Program-made: the position numbers and the translations under genes
Notes under the pieces: generated by a model
Databases searched by the model: none
What the model saw: only the letters and a program-made list of their open reading frames with translations
Told to the model about the DNA's origin: nothing
Shown here: one piece after another, positions 56,338 to 64,000 of the stretch
Position numbering within the stretch: position 1 is the first letter of the stretch
Layout of the letters: every line of letters starts with the position of its first letter
Assembly (NCBI GenBank): GCA_021018995.1
Contig: CM037592.1
Location: forward strand, 77,627,301-77,691,300
From: Chloranthus sessilifolius
Lineage: Eukaryota; Streptophyta; Magnoliopsida; Chloranthales; Chloranthaceae
DNA length: 64,000 nucleotides
Direction of reading: 5' to 3'

Positions 56338-57733
56338 GGCCCCTAGTCCACAACCAAACTCACCAATTTCTTCAATGAATTTCTTCTCTCAAGCTTCTTT
56401 CTTTTAGAAAATTCAAGATTCCCTCTGAGGTTTCCAAAGAAAGGGGTTGAGCTGCACTGTAGACTCTTTTTTAGAAACCTCAGGATAGTCAAACTGGTGG
56501 TACTAGCCCACCAGCCTTAACTCTCGAAGGAGTATTTGAAGGAGTAAGCACTTAGCCTTAGATCCAACCCCTAGGAAGCCCCTACCTCAAACTCTAGCGC
56601 CCTTAGAGACCGAGACACTCTTGCATATCCCTTTTTCAACTATAGCCATCATGATTTGCCCAAGAAAGCTTATGGAGGGTACCCATGGAACGAGGTCGAT
56701 CCTCCCAACCATAGCGGGCCCCCAATGCTTTTCTTAGATTAGGTCCCAATTAGGATTAGAAGACCAAACTAGTTAGACTGTAGGCAACCCATAGTTGCTG
56801 AACTTGGCAGGCCGACGTTCAGTAGAAGAGTCCAACCCACACTTCGCGAGGCGTGATCAGTGACGTGTTACAACGTCGATAAACGTCTGTAACTGAAGAT
56901 CGCATCAACCTTGATATACTCTATTTAGAATTTGTCTTTCTTTACTTTTCTGCTTTTAAAAATCTTCCTTTTATTATTCTAAAGTCTTTCTCCCATCGCA
57001 ATCAGAGTTTACTTGGATCGAATTGGGCCACTTATTCCGAGATCCAAAAGGGACCTAGAAAAAGTGCGTACCAACACCAATGACAGAATTCTATTCATTA
57101 CAAATTTTTCTAAACTACAGATTTAGAAGACATTTCCATGCAATTCTCACTGTGGCGTACACTCTCAAAATATGTTGAAGCTATTGGGTTCTCTCAAAAT
57201 GATATATATGATGAATAATTCAAGAATACTGTATAAAATGTAAATCTCATGGAAAGATAATCGATCTATTTCACTCTTGTGTTATCAGGATTCCATAGTA
57301 CTTATCAGAAGCATCTCTACTAGGCTCTTACCTTGGTGATTCCTGGATCAAAGATGCCTTTAATTGGCTTGTGATGGAGCTTAGGTTTAGTTCCAAAGAA
57401 AGGGTAAGAGGATTCAAAGTTTGTGAGAATCTAGCCTAGTTCTAACCTATTCTTCTTCATTTTCTTTTGCTTTTTCTTTTTCAGGAAGGATCCAAAAAGT
57501 TGAATCTCTTCTTCCATATTTCTCATGTTCATCACATCTTTTCTTTTGATCTTTTGATATCCCTCTTCTTTCTCTCTTTTTTGACTTATTCTCTTGATAT
57601 TTTCTTTTTAAGGTTAGAAGCCTTTTTGCTTCTCTTTTTCTTTCTTCACACACTTTTCACAATCAGATTTTTCTGTTTTTAAGAAGAACCCCATTTTTAA
57701 CACATTCCCTTTTTCAGATTTTCACACCCTTCA

Positions 57734-57738
57734 CTCTC
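57734..57738. repeat. Target-site duplication CTCTC, left of solo LTR
   Basis: Identical to 59097-59101. Confidence 0.8.
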
Positions 57739-58429
57739 TGTGCAATCGTGGATCTTGTGGACCCGTCGCAACGATGCGCTCGAAAAATGGAGTCACCACA
57801 CAGAGCTTTTGGTGTCTCGGAATACCCAAAATCAATACCATAAGCACCGAAGTGCAAGATATGACTTCGAATCACCGGTTAACGCCAAAGCCTCTTGGGT
57901 AAGGACTTCGATTATCAATAAAAAATGTGTTAGGCACCCGATCGATCTCCTCGTAAGCGGTTTCTACTATGACCAAGAGTGTATATAAAAAGAGAAAAAT
58001 GAGTGACACTTCCTCTTGCCTGAAGGTACTCAGATCCTATTGAGCTCTCCACAATCATTGAAATTTCTATGGTGTAACTGCTCAAATCTTAGGATAGAGA
58101 AAAAACAAAAGAAGGAAGAGGAAAAGAGGGGAGAGCCGGAGCTCTCGAGCCCTTGTAGCACTATTGCCGGATCTTCGCGTCGATGCAACACCGATTAGCT
58201 TCTAATAGCACAATGGGTTAGAGAAGGGCTCCAACTTTCAAGGCTTGGAAGAGGGGAATTAAGAGCGGTGAGCTAAGGTCTCTCTAAGGCTAAAGCTTTG
58301 AAGGAGTGATGAAGGAAGGGTGTTTGTATGAGATGGGATATGGTTCAAAGCTTGAAGATGGGGAGCTATTTCTCTAGAGTTTTTCCTTTTGGATTCAAAA
58401 AATTATCCTTAAACAAGAGGGGGTGGGCC

Positions 58430-58444
58430 TCTATTTATAGAGTT
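58430..58444 (-). promoter_or_regulatory. TATA-like box, solo LTR
   Basis: The minus strand reads CTATAAATAGAGGCCC, about 280 bp downstream of the palindrome cluster. Confidence 0.55.
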
Positions 58445-58721
58445 TGAGGTGATTAGTGAGTAGTTAAATCACTAATAGGTTTAGTAATTAGGAAATGTTT
58501 TGATCTAAGATATTCTAGGGCTTGGAGAAGAGGGATTTGGGTCTAATGGTGGATGATAGGGTAATGACTTGAATGACAAAAGGGGGATACCTAAGGTTGG
58601 GAGGGGTATAACAGTCCTACAGAAACACACACCAAACTTTGGGATGGTCCACAAGTCAAACCTCCAAAGTCGAAATTTGCCATTTTTCGGAAATCAAGAT
58701 TTTTAAGGCATGTGTGTATAG

Positions 58722-58922
58722 TATGCATGCATGCTTTAAGAACCAGGTTCAGAACTGAAAAGTTCAGGCCCCACTATGCATGCATGCTTTAAGAACAAGG
58801 TCCATAACTGAGAAGTTCAGGGCTGCACTGGGGCCTAATTCTGAAGCAAAGTCAAATTGGCTAGGCGTTCATAGTATGCATGCATAGCTAATTTTTGTCA
58901 AAAATTGCCTATGCATGCATAA
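58722..58922. repeat. TATGCATGCAT palindrome cluster in solo LTR
   Basis: Copies at 58722-58734, 58775-58787, 58875-58886 and about 58910-58922, of the form TATGCATGCATGC or TATGCATGCATA. The first two sit in a ~53 bp repeat with CTTTAAGAAC and GAAAAGTTCAGG. Confidence 0.75.
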
Positions 58923-59096
58923 CCAATTTTTGAGAAAAAGATAGAAAAGGTTGATTTGTGAGCCCGGATTAGGTCCAGTATGGGTCTTGTGGTTTCAGTT
59001 CGGGTTAAGCTCTAAGGGTTTGGTGAGTGTTTTCGGAAGTTCATCATTTTTGAAGTATGGGCCAATCGTGCCTTGGGCCAAATTTGGGTATCTACA

Positions 59097-59889
59097 CTCT
59101 CCTATTTTCATTTTATTCTAAATTCTCAGTACAAGGGTAAAAGATAAAAAATTTTACGAAGTTTAATTCGGTAATGGGTAATTTAATTTGGGTACAAAGG
59201 ATTTTTGCTATAGGCTTCAAATGTGGGTTCAAGAAGTAAAATGTAAGGAATTTTGGCTTTTATGGCTTAGACTTATCAAAAGATGGCATCTTCTCATTTT
59301 CAAGTTTCACTAGTAATGTTGTCATATTGTGTCGATACTTATGATAAGTAGTTCTAGAATAACAGATGACACAATTGCAGTCATGGATTCAATTAAAACA
59401 AAGTATGAGATTTCAGTTTAAAGAATGGAGTTCAATGAAATTTAGAAGTATTCAGAATTGTATTCTCTCTCTCAATGAAAGGATAAAACTAAAAAGCTCA
59501 CTAGTTTATGATTTCTTAAACTAAAATCTAAATTCTGCAATTCAAAGCAATTTATAGTTTCAAAAACTTGATTTTGGTACAGTGTGCAATTGGACTAAGC
59601 ATGAATATTAACTATATCCTATCATTGATTTTGAACTCCTTAAAGGATGATGGTAACAATTTTTGGAATCATATTCTATCAAAAGTTTTTACTCACATAT
59701 AATGGTTAACTAAAGCGAAAACAGAATTAAAAACAAAATATCAACAACTAACTAAACCTAAAATTTTATTTTTTTTTATACACCAAAGTGTGTACCCCCA
59801 AACTTAAAATGGACAATGTCCTCATTGTAAAAATTCGAAACAAGGGATATCAGAAACGTTTCGGAGAGTTCATGAAGTGTGAACTGTTA
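59097..59889 (-). other. Athila-3 untranslated region with G-rich tract
   Basis: No gene. On the minus strand the tract at 59793-59806 (TTTGGGGGTACAC) corresponds to the internal polypurine-like tracts of Athila-1 and Athila-2. Confidence 0.5.
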
Positions 59890-60678
59890 TTACTCACTAG
59901 GTAGAATGATTGGGATGTATGGTATGATAGCCCATGATGATGCTGAGGTTGGCTAGGTAGGAGGAGCTAGTCTAGAGCCGGTTGGAAAATTAGGCCTTGG
60001 CCTGTAGATCACAAGTGCATTGGCGACTTCTATTTGATGGTTTTGTTCCTGAGGATCATGTTTAGATGGAGTAGCAAACGAAGCGAATGGATCATATTGC
60101 AATTCATCCTGTAACTCTTTGCATAGTGCCTCACTACTCTCTTTTTCAAACAGTAAAACATGATACTTCTCTTATAGGGTCTTTTTCTCTTCTTCAACCT
60201 TTTGCTTGGCCCTCAGATCTTTGGTTAGTTTGGTAATGAATACAAATTTTTATTTTCCTTTAGCTTGTAGCATCTCAGATTCCTCTCTTAGTTTTGTTGC
60301 TGTGACAAGACCGGCTTTGGTTATAGCATCAAATTTTCTCTTCTGATCATCACATGCTATTATTAGTCCTTTCTCCTCCTGGAGTTTTCTGATTTGCCCG
60401 TCCTTTAATGTTAATTGGTGATTCTTCTCATCAAGCTGGGCATGCAACTGCTTCTGATAATTGATGTAAACTTGCTCTTTCCTCGTTGGATTTTGGTAGA
60501 GCAAGTCAAGTTGATGCATCAAATTGGAAATCTCATCCTCCTGTTTCTTCTTCTGATGCTCCCACATTTGTTTATCTGCCTCTAGGATGGAGTTCTTTTT
60601 CGTCCCAATTTCAACACGATAACTCTTGAGATCATGGCCTATCATTAGATTATCAAATTTTGTTTCCAAATGGCACAC
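59890..60678 (-). pseudogene. Extra ORF of Athila-3, C-terminal coiled-coil part
   Basis: From 60678 the reading MCHLETKFDNLMIGHDL continues through a Glu/Lys/Gln-rich heptad-like stretch (KKKQEDEISNLMHQLDLLYQ, DEKNHQLTLKDGQIRKLQEE) to 60250, stops, then resumes as FVFITKLTKDLRAKQKVEEE, LLFEKESSEALCKELQDEL and a Pro-rich end, stopping at 59890. The coiled coil corresponds in position to 16755-16384 of Athila-2. In-frame stops lie at about 60250 and 60172. Role unknown. Confidence 0.6.
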
Positions 60679-60801
60679 ATCCCAATAAATTAATACGATT
60701 CTTAGATCACTTTTTGGGATGCGTATCTTGTGGAATAAAAAAAATGACGGTCTAATGATAGGAAAATGATCTCAAGAGCATATCGAAGATTGGGACGAAA
60801 A
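60598..60801. repeat. Inverted duplication with ~95-bp arms
   Basis: 60598-60648 reversed matches 60751-60801 (shared CTAATGATAGG, ATGATCTCAAGAG, ATTGGGACGAAAA). The pairing continues more loosely inward, with ACATCCCAAT near 60677 against TTGGGATGCG near 60714, leaving a short centre. One arm lies in the N-terminal part of the Athila-3 ORF. Confidence 0.7.
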
Positions 60802-61313
60802 CAATCTATATTGTCTTATTCAAAACAATCAAGAATCTTGGGTTGAAAATAAAGGCACTCTAATAATAATAATAATAATAAAATCCACCGCTACCTTTTT
60901 AAGCACCAACGATCTTGCATTTTAGGCCCAATTTTGTGGTTTCAAGTGAACCATATTGTCGTACTACCGTTTTTTACTCAACTATTTAAATCAAATTTGA
61001 GTATAAGTCAAATAGTTGACTAACCGACTATTGTTGCACTCAACTGTTCAAACGAAACTTCTTTTTTTATCTCGGGTATCCGGCCTCTTAGAGGACCTCA
61101 CTAAGTCGCCGGGTGTATGCAACACCTGCATATCACATGTACCAATCGATTAGTAAGTAAATCCCTCAACAAGGGGTGGGATTTGAAGAGAATCAGTGTA
61201 AGATACCGTTATTTGCAACTAAAAATTTATTCTTCGCAATCAAGCGTCATGTTTTCTTAGGATTTGTACAACCATTAAATGTGAAAATGGTATGGACTAC
61301 AAAAAGAATTGAA
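60802..61313. other. Unassigned AT-rich sequence
   Basis: An (AAT)n run at 60862-60885. Nothing else recognised; possibly further eroded repeat sequence. Confidence 0.4.
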
Positions 61314-61403
61314 TACCCTTAAATATACCCACTGAATCTTGAAGTTCACCTACTTTAAATGGGTGAACTGTGGTCAAAAGGTGAATCTTGAAAGGCACCC
61401 CAC

Positions 61404-61443
<40 letters not shown>

Positions 61444-62430
61444 TGGTTCGGTGGTCTTTTTCTTAGGCGAGTCGCAATAGAAGTGAGGGCACCGCCGGCG
61501 ATATTGACGATGATGTTGGTGACTCCGATGCCTACGTGATGACACTAGTGTCTATGCCGGTGAGAACATTACGAAAAATAAGACTAATAGCAGCACAAAA
61601 AACTGCTGCTATTAAGAAAAGACTTTGTTGTTTCAATAGCGACAGGACTAGTAGCGGCAGCTTTTTTGTTAACTGCGACAGTTTTTTGTGCTGCTAATAG
61701 TATTATTTTTTGTAATGGAAGAAGAAGAAGAAACCCATGAAACCCTCTTGAAATCCATGAAACCCTCTTAAATCCCTAGTCACCCGCCTCGAAACCCTAA
61801 GAAGAAAGAGAAGAAGAGAAAGAAGATTACCAAACTCGTGTATTCCTCTTGAGAAATCCATGGAATCTTCTTAAACCCTACAAAGAAGAAAAAGCGATTG
61901 TATGCATAGCGGTGGATACCGACCGTCATGCATTGAGTTGTTTCTTCTTCTTCTTCTTCTTCTTCTTTTTCATCTTATATTTCTTCTTCTTTTTAGGGTT
62001 TCAAGTGAATTTCATTAGTTTAAAGAGGGTTTCATTCCAAAAGAAGAAGAATAATTGGGTTTCTTGGGTTTCACGGGTTTCATAGATCTCATTCTAGAAG
62101 AAGTGGGTTTTCAAGCAGGTTCAAATTTTATTTTAATGGATTTCATGGGTCTCATTTTAGAGGAAGGAGAAGAAGAAGAAGAGGGTTTTGTGGGGATATA
62201 CGGCTCACTGGAGCTGAAGACTCGCTAGAACGGAGGACCAGAATGGAGGACTCGCCAGAACAAAAGACAAATCGGAACCGAGAACTTGCTGGAATGGAGT
62301 TGTACGACTTTCCAAAATGGAAGAGGAAGAAGATGAAGTAGGTGTATGAGTCTATCACCCACCGAATCTTTAAGTTCACTCACAAGAGTGGATTTTTTTC
62401 CACAAGATTCAGTGGTTGTATTTAAAGGTA
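61314..62430. mobile_element. Foldback-type repeat with ~28-bp terminal inverted repeats
   Basis: The left end TACCCTTAAATATACCCACT plus GAATCTTG (61314-61341) and the reversed right end (62403-62430) TACCTTTAAATACAACCACT plus GAATCTTG match at about 24 of 28 positions. Further inverted blocks lie inside: GAAACCCATGAAACCCTC near 61731 against GGGTTTCATAGATCTC-type sequence near 62070. It encodes no protein and I found no clear target duplication, so the superfamily is not assigned. It contains (AT)n 61407-61440, (CTT)n 61942-61968 and a smaller MITE. Confidence 0.5.
61567..61717. mobile_element. 151-bp CACTA-like MITE
   Basis: The ends are CATTACGAAAAATAAGACTA and, reversed, CATTACAAAAAATAATACTA. 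The inverted repeat extends about 37 bp through ATAGCAGCACAAAAAACTG. Flanked by GAA on both sides (61564-61566, 61718-61720), the 3-bp duplication expected of CACTA elements, whose ends usually begin CACTACAA. Confidence 0.72.
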
Positions 62431-63035
62431 ATCTAACAAAAAAATACAACACGTAATATAGATGTCACCTGAGTGTACAATTGTCTTTGCACCACCTTTT
62501 ATGTGAGATTCTCGCTCATCTAGTAGTTTGAATAATACAGATTCTTTTGAAGACTCTTTATTGATTTAGTGCAGATATTGGATGGTTCAAGCCCCCCGAT
62601 CAGCAGTTTTTAGGCTCAAGTACAATTCCATAAAAAAACTTCTCACTGCTTGATGGAACACGCATCAAGTGGGCTAAAATTGGCTTTGGTCATGGATATA
62701 TCCATAATTGGACAGTCACACGGGTTTGAATGGGCTAAATTCAGGCTACGTTATCGCTAAACGAGGCTGGGCCTATCCTACCCGGGCTGGGTTAGATATT
62801 TTAATTTCTTAGGCTGACCTTAATTCAGGCTTACAAGTACTCATCCCAAGCCTGGCCCTTGCTGGCCGGGATGGGTAGCAGCTATTAAATTTAGCTAATT
62901 TTTTAAAATCAATATTTTTAATTAAAATTTTTTTAAATCAAATTTTATTTATTTATTTTTAATAGGTAATATAGGATTTGAACCACTGACCTCTGACCTC
63001 AACGGCTACACAACTTAGTACTTTGATGGCATTTT
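62431..63035. other. Unassigned sequence
   Basis: No gene or recognisable repeat boundary. The start of the following Ogre-type LTR may lie in here, but I cannot place it. Confidence 0.4.
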
Positions 63036-63197
63036 CCTGGCGCAACAATTAGTTGCGCCAGGCCACTTCTCCCATAAATTAAGCTTGGCGTAACTAATAG
63101 TTACGCCAGTTTTAAATGTGGACTCCACCCTCGCGAGCCAACTTTCAGGCACTGTTCAATATTACATTTGTCTGGCGCAATTATTAGTTGCGCCAGG
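63036..63197 (+). repeat. Three TGGCGYAAC palindromes in U3
   Basis: CCTGGCGCAAC/GTTGCGCCAGG (63036-63062, loop AATTA, 11-bp stem); TGGCGTAACTA/TAGTTACGCCA (63086-63108, 11-bp stem); CTGGCGCAA/TTGCGCCAG (63172-63196). The middle copy has C to T in one arm and the matching G to A in the other. Confidence 0.85.
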
Positions 63198-63481
63198 CAT
63201 ATAAATAGTAACTATGTCTTTTTACTTCTTCAAAATTCGTGATTGGGGTTTGACTTGTTGACCACCTGGACCTTTGGGGTATGTTTTGATAGTTCTGTTG
63301 CACCCACTCACTATCTATTTATAACCCCTTAAGTGGCTTAAAGCCTCACCCCATCATCCACCATTGGAGGACCTTTTCACATGTTTCAAGGCTCCAAAAA
63401 CCTTAGGAAATCTTAGATTTGAGATTACCTAATTGCTAACCTCAATTAGCACTTAAGTGGTCTCCTAACCCACTCATTTCC

Positions 63482-63490
63482 TATAAATAG
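63482..63490 (+). promoter_or_regulatory. TATA-like box, partial Ogre-family LTR
   Basis: CCTATAAATAGAGTCCCC, aligned with the boxes of the other two copies. Confidence 0.6.
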
Positions 63491-64000
63491 AGTCCCCCTC
63501 CTTTTGATTTAAGGGTTGAGAATTTATACCTAAGAGGGAAAGAACTTAAAGTGAGAAGATCTTTCTCCCTTTGGTTCACCATTGCCCATACAAATTTTAA
63601 AATTTCAAAACCTCCTTTGAGTGATATTTTTTACCATAGATCTCCTAGTTTAGGTGTATGCTACCCATTTACCTTCCCTCTCTACCTCTTAGCTAGCAAG
63701 CCTTAGAGCTTAGAACTCCTATTTCCACCATATAAGCCTTCAAAAACTCATCAAAGCAAGTCAATATAAGGCTCTCCTACGGTGCTACAAGGGCCCGTGG
63801 GCTCCGGCTCACCCCTTTCTTCTCTTTTCTCTTATCTAGCTCTTCCCATCCTCTCATTTGTGTCGTTATGCCGAAGATTTTTTGATAGGAACGGAGGGCC
63901 ACAAATAGGATTTAAGGCCTATTTGGACAAGAGAAAGTCATTTCTTTTCTTTTACTTTATTTTTATTTTGGCCATTAGTAGAGATTGCGTTAAGCGGGTT

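Larger units (their letters stand above)
54978..57076 (+). mobile_element. Tat-3: 3' end of a Tat-type element (host of Ogre-1)
   Basis: 54978-55633 is homologous to the end of the Tat-2 interior (GTACTGATGGATCTGCTTAACG against GTACTAGTGGATCTGCTCAGCG). 55634-57076 is an LTR ending GTGCGTACCAACA like those of Tat-2. The homology begins exactly where the Ogre-1 LTR ends, so Ogre-1 appears to have inserted into the Tat-3 interior. The 5' part of Tat-3 must lie left of the window. Tat-3 in turn abuts Athila-3 at 57077. Confidence 0.72.
55634..57076 (+). repeat. Tat-3 3' LTR (1443 bp)
   Basis: Starts TGTAAACACTCTATTTTCGC after purine-rich CAACAAAGAGGGCAT and ends GTGCGTACCAACA. Order: 12-bp hairpin, TTATGCGCATG hairpin cluster, TATA-like box at 56330, short transcribed part. 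About half the length of the Tat-2 LTR; it lacks the second promoter-like module. Confidence 0.8.
57739..59096 (-). repeat. Solo LTR of the Ogre-1 family (1358 bp)
   Basis: Homologous to 53495-54977 over its length, starting TGTGCAATCG and ending GGGTATCTACA, with CTCTC on both sides and no internal sequence or primer site. Solo LTRs normally arise by recombination between an element's two LTRs. Its U3 repeat cluster (58722-58922) differs in sequence from that of Ogre-1. Confidence 0.88.
57077..60700 (-). mobile_element. Athila-3: older Athila-like fragment
   Basis: Collinear but diverged relative to Athila-2: GTACACTCTCAAAATATG (compare GGCATACTCTCATAAAG), GGCTTGTGATGGAGCTTAGG (compare GTAATGTGGCTTATGG), GTGTACCCCCAAACTTAAAA with TGTCCTCATTG (compare CACCCCCAAACCT with GTGTCCTCACTGG), then the end of an extra ORF on the minus strand. 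It is split by a solo LTR. Its left part, including the 3' LTR, is presumed left of the window beyond the nested elements. Right of about 60700 the structure is lost in an inverted repeat. Confidence 0.62.
63036..64000 (+). repeat. Partial Ogre-family LTR, plus orientation (window edge)
   Basis: From 63248 the sequence matches the reverse of the solo LTR: GGTTTGACTTGTTGACCA against GGTTTGACTTGTGGACCA, CATCATCCACCATT, CCTATAAATAGAG, and GTGCTACAAGGGCCCGTGGG against GTGCTACAAGGGCTCGAGAG. Upstream (63036-63197) is a cluster of TGGCGCAAC palindromes at the place where the other copies carry different palindromes. The 3' end is outside the window and the 5' end is not located. Confidence 0.72.

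Noticed and set aside
57447..57653. Lys/Glu-rich minus-strand ORF
   Set aside because: Lies in the T/C-rich block of the Athila-3 untranslated region; the corresponding blocks at 1400-1500 and 14400-14520 also give spurious Lys-rich readings.
62974..63008. tRNA-like box B (GGTTCAAATCC on the minus strand) suggesting a SINE
   Set aside because: The box-A-like sequence is only about 14 bp away, too close, and no SINE boundaries or duplication are visible.

Overview
The window is plant nuclear DNA that is almost wholly repetitive. I found no host gene, no rRNA or tRNA gene and no intact transposon gene. It is a nest of LTR retrotransposons of the plant Ty3/gypsy Athila and Tat/Ogre lineages, placed by Athila-type gag, Tat-type RT, two RNase H domains, tRNA-Asp-like and TGGCGACTC-type primer sites, and long LTRs. 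This fits a repeat-rich, probably heterochromatic region of a flowering plant. The species cannot be read from it.

Nesting, from outside in. (1) Athila-3, minus strand, at 57077-60700, carries a solo Ogre-type LTR (57739-59096, direct repeat CTCTC). (2) Tat-3, plus strand, 54978-57076, keeps only its 3' end and 3' LTR and lies against Athila-3. (3) A long Tat/Ogre-type element on the minus strand, here Ogre-1, joins Tat-3 internal sequence. Its 5' LTR is 53495-54977, and its body runs leftwards in pieces: 54977-49572 (LTR, primer site, gag), 34255-31642 (gag end, protease), 29302-27928 (RT), 11078-6671 (RNase H, archaeal-type RNase H, integrase, 3' region). Its 3' LTR is outside the window. 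(4) Ogre-1 is split by four insertions: Athila-1 (1-6670, truncated by the window), Athila-2 (11079-27927, repeat GTACT), an Athila-like LTR (29303-31641) and Tat-2 (34256-49571, imperfect repeat CCAGG/TCAGG). (5) Athila-2 itself contains a 3.6 kb LTR-type insertion (18547-22163, repeat GTTGG). The right end holds a foldback structure with an internal CACTA-like MITE, and a partial plus-strand Ogre-type LTR running off the window.

Athila-2 has gag and an extra downstream ORF but no pol. Tat-2 has gag but no pol. Both would need enzymes from a relative. Ogre-1 once encoded every enzyme but is heavily mutated.

The most interesting structure is shared by all the LTR groups. Each U3 region, upstream of its TATA-like box, holds a cluster of short hairpin-forming repeats. 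The sequence differs between families, and even between LTRs sharing one backbone, yet the two arms of a hairpin often change together. A similar motif cluster and TATA-like box lie inside Athila-2 just upstream of its extra ORF, suggesting an internal promoter.
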